NCBI RefSeq assembly: GCF_025685685.1
Contig: NZ_JAGSYH010000002.1
Coordinates: 606,768 to 670,767, forward strand
From: Acidicapsa dinghuensis
Lineage (GTDB): Bacteria > Acidobacteriota > Terriglobia > Terriglobales > Acidobacteriaceae
Length of the DNA: 64,000 nt
Direction: 5' to 3'
Part shown: positions 16,169-23,974 of the stretch, one piece after another
Numbering within the stretch: position 1 is the first letter of the stretch
Layout: each line of letters begins with the position of its first letter
Notes under the pieces: model-generated
Database searches by the model: none
The model's input: the letters and a program-made list of their open reading frames with translations, nothing else
Told to the model about the DNA's origin: nothing
Translations under genes and position numbers: made by a program

Positions 16169-17506
16169 ATGACGACCAACGCAATCAAAACTTCTTCCAA
16201 CTCCAGCCATCTCATCGGCCAGGCCTCCTATCACGGCCTCGGCGTCGCCTGCGGGCTGGCTGCTGGTGTGTGGCTTGGAGCGGCTGAGGCGCCAACAAAG
16301 CTTGTTACTACGGGGCTTTCGCCGTTTGCCATCTCGCTTTGCATGGTGGCTGGGGTCTTTACGGCGCGCTGGACACTGCCTACACTGCTTAAGGGTTCGC
16401 GTTACGTCTTTGCCGATCTGGCCGCCAATTCGCACCTGCTGGTGACCGCCATCCTTGCCGGCATGCTGTGGGCAGTCGCCAATACGCTCACGGTCTTTGC
16501 CATTCGCGACGTTGGCCTGACCATTGCGTTTCCACTGTGGAACACGAATTCGCTCATCGGCATTTTGTGGGGTCGCGTGCTTTTTGGCGAGCTTAAGGGC
16601 GCGGGTCCGAAGAATATAGCCAAGGTGGTCGTGGGTACCCTGACGATTATTGCTGCCGCCATCCTGCTTGGGTTCAGCACGATCCATGGCGACGGCTCGG
16701 GAGCGGCGCATACGCATCGCGCTGTCGGAGGCATACTGGCTGCGCTTGGCGCCAGTCTGCTGTGGGGAACGATGTACATCCCCTACCGCAAGGCTTACAT
16801 CAGCGGCATGAATCCGTTGTCGTTCGTCACCGCATTCACCATTGGCGAGCTTGGAACGATGCTTGCGCTGGTGCTGGCTTTCGATGGTGGAATGAACGCG
16901 CCGGTTTTCCATTCGCAGGAGGCACGGGGAATGTTCTTCTGGCTCTTTCTCGGCGGATTCGTCTGGGTGATCGGGGATCTCTTTCAGCAATTTGCTACGA
17001 AGTATCTTGGCATTGGCCGCGGTATTCCGCTTTCGAATACCAACCAAATCTGGGGCGTGGCGTGGGGAGCACTGGTGTTTGGCGAGCTTGCTCATGCCGA
17101 TGCGCAGCATAGGCTGCTGGTGATTGCCGGAACTGTGCTGATGGTGCTGGGGGCGCTGGCTGTCAGCACCGCAGTCGCTACCGCGCGGGAGCACTCGTCG
17201 ACGCATGACTCGCTGCTGCGTGAGTGCAACCGATATGGACTGGACTACGACACGGTCATCCGCTCGTATGCCTGTTTGCCCTCGCTGACTGACATGGAAG
17301 ACGGCAAACAGGGCAAGGAAGGGCGCGCCTGGTGGGATTACCTGATTGTCGCGATCGCAGTCGGCGGCTTCGTTTATCTCGGCATTCACGCGAAGGTGCC
17401 GACGCTGGCGCTCAACTTTACCTGGCTCTGGCTTCTCTCCGGCGCGCTGGTAGTGACGGCACTGGGCTGCGGCTATGCGCTGTGGAAGGTGACTCGATTT
17501 TCGTGA
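16169..17506 (+). CDS. GRP-type / RhaT-like sugar transporter (DMT superfamily)
   Basis: A 445-residue inner-membrane protein with about ten hydrophobic helices in two repeated halves, ending with a further helix pair after a hydrophilic insert (about residues 345-395). Family-like stretches include AFPLWNTNSLIGILWGRVLF, GASLLWGTMYIPYRKAYISG, and the second-half counterpart GRGIPLSNTNQIWGVAWGAL, whose NTN-I-G-WG pattern repeats the first. This resembles the glucose/ribose porter and RhaT transporters, which import sugars with protons. The substrate cannot be told. Ribosome site gagg lies 8 bases before the ATG. Confidence 0.82.
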   Translation: MTTNAIKTSSNSSHLIGQASYHGLGVACGLAAGVWLGAAEAPTKLVTTGLSPFAISLCMVAGVFTARWTLPTLLKGSRYVFADLAANSHLLVTAILAGMLWAVANTLTVFAIRDVGLTIAFPLWNTNSLIGILWGRVLFGELKGAGPKNIAKVVVGTLTIIAAAILLGFSTIHGDGSGAAHTHRAVGGILAALGASLLWGTMYIPYRKAYISGMNPLSFVTAFTIGELGTMLALVLAFDGGMNAPVFHSQEARGMFFWLFLGGFVWVIGDLFQQFATKYLGIGRGIPLSNTNQIWGVAWGALVFGELAHADAQHRLLVIAGTVLMVLGALAVSTAVATAREHSSTHDSLLRECNRYGLDYDTVIRSYACLPSLTDMEDGKQGKEGRAWWDYLIVAIAVGGFVYLGIHAKVPTLALNFTWLWLLSGALVVTALGCGYALWKVTRFS

Positions 17507-17515
17507 AGGGCTGAG

Positions 17516-17541
17516 GCCGAAGGCTTGCTATTGCCTTCGGC
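17516..17541. terminator. Hairpin between convergent transporter and yqeY-like genes
   Basis: A perfect 9-bp stem (gccgaaggc / gccttcggc) with an 8-base loop lies between the two stops. No U-run follows on either strand, so termination is plausible but not certain. Confidence 0.4.
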
Positions 17542-17548
17542 TCGATAC

Positions 17549-18034
17549 TTACGCCAGTGCGGCTTTTACCATTTCACTGACGGCGCGACCCTCGGCTCTG
17601 AGGCCATCGGCTGCGAGTTTGGCCTGAACGGCTTTGATTACTGTTCCCATCTCTTTCGGGCCGGGCTTCTGACCTGCACCTTCAGCGATCTGAGCGACGA
17701 CTAATCCGACGAGCGCCTGAAGCTCTTCGGCGGAGAGCGCCTTGGGGAGAAACTCTTCAATTACGGCGATTTCAGCGGTTTCCTTAGCGGCAAGTTCGGG
17801 ACGGCCACCCTTGGTGAACTGCTCGATGGAGTCGCGGCGCTGCTTGATCATTGAGGCGAGCACTTGCTGCTCTTCGGCGGCCGTCACTGCTTCTTCCGAG
17901 CTGGCGCGCTTCTCGATGGCCTTGTTTTTCAGCGCGGTGGTGATCAGGCGCAGGGTGGTTGTTCGCTCGCCGTCGCGGGCTTTCATGGCTGTGATGGTTT
18001 CTGTTTTGACTCGTGCCTCAATTGTCTCGCTCAT
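17549..18034 (-). CDS. GatB/YqeY domain protein
   Basis: A 161-residue protein matching YqeY: it begins MSETIEARVKTETITAMKAR, contains TLRLITTALKNKAIEKR, QRRDSIEQFTKGGRPELAAK, EIAVIEEFLPKALSAEELQA, and ends with GPKEMGTVIKAVQAKLAADG. The YqeY domain is the tRNA-binding tail also found on GatB, the amidotransferase that makes Gln-tRNA and Asn-tRNA; the stand-alone form has no settled role. The start at 18034 is chosen because homologues begin at this point; 38 further in-frame residues upstream look non-coding. Confidence 0.9.
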   Translation of the reverse strand: MSETIEARVKTETITAMKARDGERTTTLRLITTALKNKAIEKRASSEEAVTAAEEQQVLASMIKQRRDSIEQFTKGGRPELAAKETAEIAVIEEFLPKALSAEELQALVGLVVAQIAEGAGQKPGPKEMGTVIKAVQAKLAADGLRAEGRAVSEMVKAALA

Positions 18035-18135
18035 CTCATTGACTCCATTGATCGCTCTTATGGATTGTATCGATTCGATTTCATACCTTGAGGGTGTATA
18101 GCCTGCGGCGATCCAACGCAATTCTCCAGCCGCAT

Positions 18136-18167
18136 TCACATTTATCACATTTATGTGTATTATGTGA
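18136..18167 (+). promoter_or_regulatory. Repeat-rich control region of the serine operon
   Basis: Two tandem copies of TCACATTTA (18136-18144 and 18145-18153) run into a dyad, TCACAT (18145-18150) with ATGTGA (18162-18167). A TATTAT -10-like box lies inside (18158-18163). This is about 40 bases upstream of the aminotransferase start and looks like an operator-promoter. The binding protein is unknown; the HTH domain fused to SerA in the same operon is one candidate. Confidence 0.5.
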
Positions 18168-18206
18168 TTGTCGCGTGATCGTAGCTTTTATTCAGGAGAC
18201 GCTTTC

Positions 18207-19418
18207 ATGTTTCGTAAAACCCGCCTATATACCCCCGGACCCACGCCTCTGCTTCCTGCCGCGCAGTTTGCCATGGCGGCTGCCGATCTGCATCACCGAA
18301 CCCCTGAATTTCGAGCGCTTTACACCCGCGTGCTGGCGCAGTTGAAGGAGTTTGTAGGGACGCAAAATGACGTATTGCTCCTGGCTTGCAGCGGTACGGG
18401 AGCGATGGAATCTTCTGTTTCCAATCTCACGTCGCCGGGTGACCGGGTGCTGGTGCTGACTGCAGGTAAGTTTGGCGAGCGCTGGACGGCGCTGGCGAAG
18501 GCTTTTGGCTGCACGATTGACCAGCTCGACGCTCCCTATGGGCAAACCTTCGATCTGGCGACGGTGAACGCTGCTCTCAAGCCTGACACAAAGGTTGTCT
18601 ACGTACAGGCCACGGAAACTTCGACGGCCACGCGCCATGACATTCGTGCGATCGCAGAGACAATCCGCGCCGTTACCCCCGAAGCTCTCCTGGTTGTGGA
18701 TGGCATTACTGGCCTTGGCACTACGCACTTTGACGTGGATGGTTGGGGCATCGACATTCTGATTGGCGGCAGCCAGAAGGCGGTGATGATTCCGCCAGGA
18801 CTTGCTTACTTGTCGGTAAGCGACCGCGCATGGGCGGCGATGGAGAGCAGCAAGAATCCTCGCTATTACTTCGATCTGCGCAAGGAGCGGAAGAATGCGA
18901 AGAACGGCGAGAGCGCTTACACTCCGTCGGTCGCTCTGATCGCCGGACTTGGCGCAGCCCTTGACTACATCGCAGGACAAGCAGGCGGGAATCTTGCCGA
19001 AGGCCGCATTGCGCTGATCGAGAACGCGGAGACCTGCGCCGTGATGACTCGTGCCGCTCTTGCTGCGCTGGGCTTTACGGTCTTTTCGAACGCTCCGGCT
19101 GCAGCGGCTACTGCCGTTACGGTTCCCGAAGGGCTGGATTCAGGTGCGGTGGTCAAGGAAGTCAAGGCGCGGTTTGGCGCAGTGATCGCGAATGGGCAGG
19201 GCGAGATGAAGGGCAAGCTATTCCGCATTGCACATCTTGGATTCTTTGATTACATGGATACGATTGCGCTGATTGGTGCGCTTGAACTTGTGGCACACGA
19301 CACGCTGAAGCTACCAGTGAAGCTGGGACAGGGGCTTGCCGCGGCACAGGAGGTTTTCGCGAGCCGCAAGCCCAATCAGGCGCTGCATGAGCAGCTCGGC
19401 GAAGCAGTGGTGGCGTAA
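18207..19418 (+). CDS. Class V aminotransferase (alanine-glyoxylate / phosphoserine type)
   Basis: A 403-residue PLP enzyme starting at ATG 18207 with caggag 8 bases before it. It begins with the AGAT-family lead (RLYTPGPTPLLPAA, then HHRTPEFRALY) and has LLACSGTGAMESSVSNL for the phosphate cup, VVDGITGLGTTHFDVDGWGI, and the PLP lysine in LIGGSQKAVMIPPGLAYLSV. The family includes serine-glyoxylate and alanine-glyoxylate aminotransferases, and in several bacteria acts as the phosphoserine aminotransferase. The next gene encodes phosphoglycerate dehydrogenase, which favours the serine-synthesis role; that choice is an inference. Confidence 0.88.
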   Translation: MFRKTRLYTPGPTPLLPAAQFAMAAADLHHRTPEFRALYTRVLAQLKEFVGTQNDVLLLACSGTGAMESSVSNLTSPGDRVLVLTAGKFGERWTALAKAFGCTIDQLDAPYGQTFDLATVNAALKPDTKVVYVQATETSTATRHDIRAIAETIRAVTPEALLVVDGITGLGTTHFDVDGWGIDILIGGSQKAVMIPPGLAYLSVSDRAWAAMESSKNPRYYFDLRKERKNAKNGESAYTPSVALIAGLGAALDYIAGQAGGNLAEGRIALIENAETCAVMTRAALAALGFTVFSNAPAAAATAVTVPEGLDSGAVVKEVKARFGAVIANGQGEMKGKLFRIAHLGFFDYMDTIALIGALELVAHDTLKLPVKLGQGLAAAQEVFASRKPNQALHEQLGEAVVA

Positions 19419-19434
19419 CCAACAACCTCGCGTT

Positions 19435-19478
19435 CCGCGTCTGCCTCGTGGGCTGGCGAACAGACGCGGATCCCTTTT
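19435..19478 (+). terminator. Intercistronic hairpin between aminotransferase and serA
   Basis: A perfect 9-bp stem (ccgcgtctg 19435-19443 / cagacgcgg 19461-19469) with a 17-base loop is followed by atccctttt. It sits in the 78-base gap inside the serine operon and could be a partial terminator or a processing site. Confidence 0.5.
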
Positions 19479-19496
19479 CGAAATCAGGAAATGTTT

Positions 19497-21350
19497 ATGT
19501 CGGAACTTACGTTCGGCGAAAAGCTCATTCTCGCGCGCAAGCAGCTTGGCCTGTATCAGTACCAGATGGCTGACAAGCTCGGTGTTCACCCCAACTCGAT
19601 CTGGAAGTACGAGCAGGGCGAAGGCAAGCCGCAGGCAGCGGTGGTTCGCATGTTTGAGATCTTCTGCGAGCAAAACAATATACGTTTCGACCAATACGAG
19701 CACCGCGACACGGAGAAATCAAAGGCCATGAAAATTGTTCTTGCTGAAAAGGTCTCACCTGCAACGCTTGCCGTTCTAGCCTCGGAACCGGAATGGAAGA
19801 TTCTTACTCATGACGATGTGGCGAAGCTGTCTGGCAAACTTCCTGAAGCGCTTGCTGATGCCGATGCGCTGGTGGTTCGTTCGGCGGTACAGGTGGATGA
19901 TGCGCTGCTGGAGCACGCGCCGAAGCTGCGCGTGATTGGCCGCGCTGGTGTGGGCGTTGACAATATCGACACCGGAGCAGCGACGCGACGCGGCATTGTG
20001 GTGATGAACACACCGGGTGCGAATGCTGTTGCGGTAGCCGAGCTTACTATCGGGCTGATGCTTGCTTTGGCGCGTAAACTGCCGCAGGCCAACAGCAGCA
20101 CGCATGCGGGCAAGTGGGACAAGAAAAATCTGCAAGGGCTTGAGCTGCGCGGCAAAACGCTGGGCATTCTCGGGCTGGGACGTATTGGTCTTGAAGTCGC
20201 CAAGCGTGCGCGGGCTTTTGGAATGGAACTGGCGGCGCATGATCCGTTTGTTTCGGCGGCGATCGCGCGCGAGGCAGGCATCAAGCTGGTTTCGCTGGAA
20301 GAGCTGTTTGCGACGTCGGATTACCTGACGCTGCATGTTGGCCTGACGCCGCAGACTGCGGGCATCATCAACGAACGCACTTTGGCCACCATGAAGAAGG
20401 GCGTGCGTATTTTCAACTGTGCACGCGGGGAGCTGATTGAAGATGCTGCGCTGCTGGCTGCTCTGCAATCGGGGCAAGTGGCCGGTGCGGCGCTGGATGT
20501 GTTTACCAATGAGCCGCTCAAAGAATCGCCATATTTCAATTTGCCGAACGTGATTCTGACTCCGCATATTGCAGGCTCTACGGATGAGGCGCAGGAGGCG
20601 ATCGGCATTCAACTGGCGCGGCAGGTGCGTGAGTACCTAAAGCTGGGCGTGGTGCAGAATGCGGTGAACGTCGCTTCCCTCACCCATGAGGAGTATCTGC
20701 AGCTTGCTCCGTTTATTGAGCTGGCTGGACGGCTGGGCAGCTTTCTCTCACAGGCAATACCGCGTAACCCAGTATCGGCGCGGCTGGAGAGCATTCATCT
20801 CACGTATGCAGGATCGATTGCCGAGGGCAAAACGGATCTGATTCGCAATGCGGCGATTGCTGGATTGCTGTCGCACACGGAAAATGTGAATCGCATCAAT
20901 GCTACGTCGGTCGCGCAGGAGCTTGGCATTCGCATTCACGAAGAGAAGCGCGAGTCGACGCGGGGCGGCGCGGCCAATGTGCTCTCGATTACGGTGCATG
21001 ACCCGACGGGCGCGAACAAGGCTGCTGGAACGGTCCTGCATGAGAGCCTGCCGAGGCTGCTTGCCTTTGACGGCATGGATATTGAGGCGCCGCTCGAAGG
21101 CAGCTTGCTGGTATGTCGCAATCTCGACGTGCCGGGCGTGATCGGCAACATCGGCACGGTGCTTGGTCAGCAGGGAGTGAACATTGCTAACTTCGCGCTG
21201 GGGCGCCAGCGCAATCGCGAGAGCGGCGTTGAAGGCCCACTCAAGGCCATGGCTGTGGTGCAGGTGGACTCGCCGGTTACGCCGGAGGTGCTGGACGCTG
21301 TAGCGAAGATTCCGAATCTGCTGCAGGTACGTCTCGTCGAACTCCGCTAA
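19497..21350 (+). CDS. serA: XRE-type HTH fused to D-3-phosphoglycerate dehydrogenase
   Basis: One uninterrupted frame of 617 residues. Residues 1 to about 65 form an XRE-like helix-turn-helix (KLILARKQLGLYQYQMADKL, then GVHPNSIWKYEQGEGKP). From about residue 78 a full SerA follows: MKIVLAEKVSPATLAVL, the substrate loop RSAVQVDDALL, GRAGVGVDNIDTGAATRRGI, the NAD fold LGILGLGRIGLEVAKRARAFG-like stretch, CARGELIEDAALL, HIAGSTDEAQ, an allosteric substrate-binding domain, and a C-terminal ACT domain (LDVPGVIGNIGTVLGQQGVN). ATG 19497 is 6 bases after aggaa and is preferred over 19491. An internal ATG at 19728 with ggag 12 bases before could also give SerA alone. SerA opens serine synthesis from 3-phosphoglycerate. 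Confidence 0.9.
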   Translation: MSELTFGEKLILARKQLGLYQYQMADKLGVHPNSIWKYEQGEGKPQAAVVRMFEIFCEQNNIRFDQYEHRDTEKSKAMKIVLAEKVSPATLAVLASEPEWKILTHDDVAKLSGKLPEALADADALVVRSAVQVDDALLEHAPKLRVIGRAGVGVDNIDTGAATRRGIVVMNTPGANAVAVAELTIGLMLALARKLPQANSSTHAGKWDKKNLQGLELRGKTLGILGLGRIGLEVAKRARAFGMELAAHDPFVSAAIAREAGIKLVSLEELFATSDYLTLHVGLTPQTAGIINERTLATMKKGVRIFNCARGELIEDAALLAALQSGQVAGAALDVFTNEPLKESPYFNLPNVILTPHIAGSTDEAQEAIGIQLARQVREYLKLGVVQNAVNVASLTHEEYLQLAPFIELAGRLGSFLSQAIPRNPVSARLESIHLTYAGSIAEGKTDLIRNAAIAGLLSHTENVNRINATSVAQELGIRIHEEKRESTRGGAANVLSITVHDPTGANKAAGTVLHESLPRLLAFDGMDIEAPLEGSLLVCRNLDVPGVIGNIGTVLGQQGVNIANFALGRQRNRESGVEGPLKAMAVVQVDSPVTPEVLDAVAKIPNLLQVRLVELR

Positions 21351-21372
21351 CAAACTATCTGGAATGGGGTAG

Positions 21373-21882
21373 CTACTTCTTACTGCCGCTCCACTCCAGA
21401 TACGACTCCCACTCTGTCCGTCCCGGCGGCTCGGTTTGGAACTTGCCTGACATGACTCCACCTTTGAGGACATAGATCAGACGGAAAAGCGGACCGGCTG
21501 CGGCAGCATCCGAAACGAACACTGCGGTGTTTGGCTCCGGCACGGTTACATCGTAGTGAATGACGTGTCCTTCATTGTCGAAGAAGATGGCTTTGAGAGC
21601 GCGTCCCTCGGCGTACACATACAACAGATCATGATGGCCGCAATCGTAGTCCGCAGGCCCTTTGCAATCGGCCGTGGAGCTATGCCGGGCGAGAACGTGA
21701 TTGCCTAGTTCCAGATTGAAGGAATAAGAACCACTTGCGGCAGCGCCAGCGTTGCCTTGTGTATTGGCTGTCCATGTACCGACAAGGAACGACAGCGGTG
21801 CAAGAGGATCACCTGCAACCTTAGGAGCTTGCGCATGAAGACTCGCAGCGCACAGAGCCAGAAGCATCAGTACGGTTTTCAT
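21373..21882 (-). CDS. Exported lipocalin-like (DUF1579-type) protein
   Basis: A 169-residue protein beginning with a signal peptide (VLMLLALCAASLHAQA). The body has the pattern LSFLVGTWTAN, then alternating strands (GSYSFNLELGNHVLARHSS, LLYVYAEGRALKAIFFDNEG, HVIHYDVTVPEP), which fits small lipocalin/DUF1579-like beta barrels. Two cysteines near residues 74 and 80 could form a disulphide. Function unknown. The ATG at 21882 is chosen because it opens the signal peptide. It is convergent with serA. Confidence 0.65.
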   Translation of the reverse strand: MKTVLMLLALCAASLHAQAPKVAGDPLAPLSFLVGTWTANTQGNAGAAASGSYSFNLELGNHVLARHSSTADCKGPADYDCGHHDLLYVYAEGRALKAIFFDNEGHVIHYDVTVPEPNTAVFVSDAAAAGPLFRLIYVLKGGVMSGKFQTEPPGRTEWESYLEWSGSKK

Positions 21883-22008
21883 AGCAGCGAGTTTATCTGA
21901 AATTCGCACGTCGCTATCAAAGCGCCCGCAGAATCCATATCAAGACTTTTGCTCTACGCGCAATTAAACTAGTCTTCGCATGAAGCCAATGGAGGAGTCG
22001 CGGTAATC

Positions 22009-22728
22009 GTGAGCCGGACAGGTGTAGTCATTCGCTGGATATGGTTTGTTGCGGCTGTGGCGTCGTTAGCCTACGGATTGGTCCTGGCATTGCAGGGATC
22101 TCCACCGGATGCGGCGCAAGGCAATATGATTCGCGCCTTTTATTACCACTTTCCTAATTGGATTGGTGTGGGTGTATTTCTTCCGCTGAATCTGGCCGCG
22201 TCTATTGCTTATCTGTTTCTTAGAGCCAGGAATTCTGCCGCAGCGATGAGATCGGATGCGATTGCGCTGGCTACTGCGGAGATGGGCGTTCTTTACTGCA
22301 CTCTGGGGCTTGTATCCGGCTCGCTGTGGGGCAGAGAGGAATGGGGAATCTGGTGGACATGGGATGCGCGGCTATCAACGACTTTGCTGCTGTGGCTGAT
22401 TTATGTCAGCTATCTTCTGGTTCGTAATGTAACCTCCGGCTCTGCGAGATCTACGATTTGCGCGGTGCTCGCGATTTTCGGATTCTGCGATGCTCCTATC
22501 GTGTATATGTCGACGCAATGGTGGAGAACGCAACATCCCGCGCCGATCTTTGGCGGTGGTCCGAACTCAGGTATTGCGCAGAGCATGGCGGCGCCGGTGT
22601 GGTGGAATGTGGGGGCGTGGCTTGCCTGGGGTTTGCTGATCGCCAGCATTCGATATGCGGCGGAGTATCAACGGCAGAACACGGAGATGCTTCAAGCACT
22701 TCGCCTTACCGAGACGGTTGAGCAATAG
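22009..22728 (+). CDS. ccmC: CcmC-type heme exporter / cytochrome c biogenesis protein
   Basis: A 239-residue inner-membrane protein with six hydrophobic helices and the tryptophan-rich heme-handling motif WGREEWGIWWTWDARLSTTL between helices 3 and 4. Conserved His occurs in FYYHFPNW near residue 48. CcmC passes heme to CcmE during cytochrome c maturation. The GTG start at 22009 follows ggagg by about 14 bases. The next small gene looks like a CcmD counterpart. No other ccm genes are adjacent, so the remaining ones must be elsewhere. Confidence 0.88.
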   Translation: MSRTGVVIRWIWFVAAVASLAYGLVLALQGSPPDAAQGNMIRAFYYHFPNWIGVGVFLPLNLAASIAYLFLRARNSAAAMRSDAIALATAEMGVLYCTLGLVSGSLWGREEWGIWWTWDARLSTTLLLWLIYVSYLLVRNVTSGSARSTICAVLAIFGFCDAPIVYMSTQWWRTQHPAPIFGGGPNSGIAQSMAAPVWWNVGAWLAWGLLIASIRYAAEYQRQNTEMLQALRLTETVEQ

Positions 22729-22752
22729 AATTCAAAGCAACAGGAATTCAGC

Positions 22753-22941
22753 ATGGTTAATGTTTTGGCATGTTTCGTACGAGTGTTTCCCTATGACCCG
22801 GCAATAGACACGCCGCTAGGCCATCGCAATCTCGTCATCATTTTCTGCCTTACGTGGGGTTTTCACATCGCTTATGCGGCGTATGCATTGAATAGCTGGA
22901 GGCTGGCGAAGAAGGGTGCTTCACTAGAAAAGCACGAATAG
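22753..22941 (+). CDS. Small CcmD-like membrane protein
   Basis: A 62-residue protein 24 bases after ccmC with agga before the ATG. It has one membrane helix (LVIIFCLTWGFHIAYAAYAL) followed by a basic tail (NSWRLAKKGASLEKHE), the usual plan of CcmD, which stabilises the CcmC heme complex. Sequence identity to CcmD is too short to prove; the neighbour is the main argument. Confidence 0.6.
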   Translation: MVNVLACFVRVFPYDPAIDTPLGHRNLVIIFCLTWGFHIAYAAYALNSWRLAKKGASLEKHE

Positions 22942-22973
22942 GCAGATGCCTCATCTTTGCGGGAGGCATCTGC
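22942..22973. terminator. Bidirectional terminator-like hairpin
   Basis: A perfect 11-bp stem (gcagatgcctc / gaggcatctgc) with a 10-base loop lies right at the ccmD-like stop, between convergent genes. The U-run is poor on the plus strand and modest (ctattcgtgctttt) on the minus strand. Confidence 0.55.
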
Positions 22974-22996
22974 GTGTGCATCGTAGTCGTTCGGTT

Positions 22997-23314
22997 TTAT
23001 TTCTTCTCATCCGGTTTCTTCTCGTCGAGCGCGAGGAAATCGAGCTCTACAGGATCGATCAATGGCTTGAGCCATGAGAGCAGCTTGAGGTGCTGCGGGT
23101 GTGTCATATAGGCGTCGCAGGCTGCTTTGCCGGTGAAGCGCATTACTCCGGCGAAGGTGTAACCCTGGCCGTGCGGTGAGAGATTGGGGCCGACGTGGAC
23201 TTCGAGCAGACCCGGAATGTTGCCCCGAAACGCAAGAATATCTGCCTGTGCCTGCGCCTTCTGCGCATCGGTTACATCGGAATGCCATTTAAAGCCAAAG
23301 ATATGGAAATACAT
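22997..23314 (-). CDS. Dabb-family (stress-responsive alpha/beta barrel) protein
   Basis: A 105-residue protein with the Dabb ferredoxin-like fold: FHIFGFKWHSDVTDAQKAQA, IPGLLEVHVGPNLSPHGQGY, GVMRFTGKAACDAYMTHPQH. Such proteins form dimeric barrels; some are enzymes, most have no known substrate. The last 15 residues (EKKPDEKK) are charged and poorly conserved. Confidence 0.82.
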   Translation of the reverse strand: MYFHIFGFKWHSDVTDAQKAQAQADILAFRGNIPGLLEVHVGPNLSPHGQGYTFAGVMRFTGKAACDAYMTHPQHLKLLSWLKPLIDPVELDFLALDEKKPDEKK

Positions 23315-23478
23315 GCGCTCGCTCCCGAGATGAAGTCTCCGTTCCCATTGTGCCGCATGGAGCCGGTTGATCTATTTATACCCTGCAGGCTGCGCGTTAT
23401 ATCTTGCAGGCCGCGCGTCTTATGTCTTGCCGTCTGCGCGTCGCACTGTTAGCCTGACCGCGCCAGCGGGGAGTCGCC

Positions 23479-23847
23479 ATGTACACCTCAAAACACGGAA
23501 AGATCTGCTATATCGAGCTGCCGGCCGAATATCCGGATCGCTCTGCGCGCTTTTACAGCGAGATTTTCGGATGGAATATTCGCACGCGCGGTGATGGAGC
23601 TATGTCCTTTGACGACTCGATCGGAGAAGTCAGCGGCTCCTTTGATCCTGGCAAAACACCCGCGGCTCATCCAGGATTCATCGTATCGATCATGGTTGAT
23701 GACATTCGCGCGACGATTGCAAAGATCGAAGTCTTTGGCTGCGAAATTGTCAATCCGCTCGGTTTTCATCCTACGGAGCTGATTGCGCACTTTCGCGATC
23801 CAGGCGGCAATCTGCTTGGCCTTTATCAGGAGCCGGTGCAGGCTTAA
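23479..23847 (+). CDS. VOC-superfamily (glyoxalase-like) protein
   Basis: A 122-residue single-module vicinal-oxygen-chelate protein: ICYIELPAEYPDRSARFYSE, IFGWNIRTRGDGAMSF, VDDIRATIAKIEVFGCEIV, and the closing FRDPGGNLLGLYQEP. The family includes glyoxalases, dioxygenases and fosfomycin-resistance proteins; here the metal ligands cannot be assigned surely and the substrate is unknown. Confidence 0.85.
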   Translation: MYTSKHGKICYIELPAEYPDRSARFYSEIFGWNIRTRGDGAMSFDDSIGEVSGSFDPGKTPAAHPGFIVSIMVDDIRATIAKIEVFGCEIVNPLGFHPTELIAHFRDPGGNLLGLYQEPVQA

Positions 23848-23891
23848 GGAACCGGTGATCGAGTCTCGGATTTCAAGAGACCCTTCCCTCG

Positions 23892-23945
23892 GGGACTAAA
23901 GTCCCTTCTATTTTGCGTGTTTTACGGCACGAGTAAACTCGTGCC
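23892..23945. repeat. Twin-palindrome intergenic (REP-like) element
   Basis: Two palindromes stand close together: gggact-aa-agtccc (23892-23905) and ggcacgagt-aa-actcgtgcc (23926-23945), separated by a T-rich spacer. Both have AA loops. The design, and the wording of the arms, recall a dispersed repeat found between genes in acidobacterial genomes (from memory, not searched). It could also act as a terminator for the VOC gene. Confidence 0.5.
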
Positions 23946-23974
23946 CTTTCAAAGCCCCAACTTCTAGAGGTTCC

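Noticed and set aside
21357..21405. Terminator between serA and the lipocalin-like gene
   Set aside because: The tatctgga / tccagata arms pair, but the hairpin lies mostly in the end of the coding region and has no U-run.
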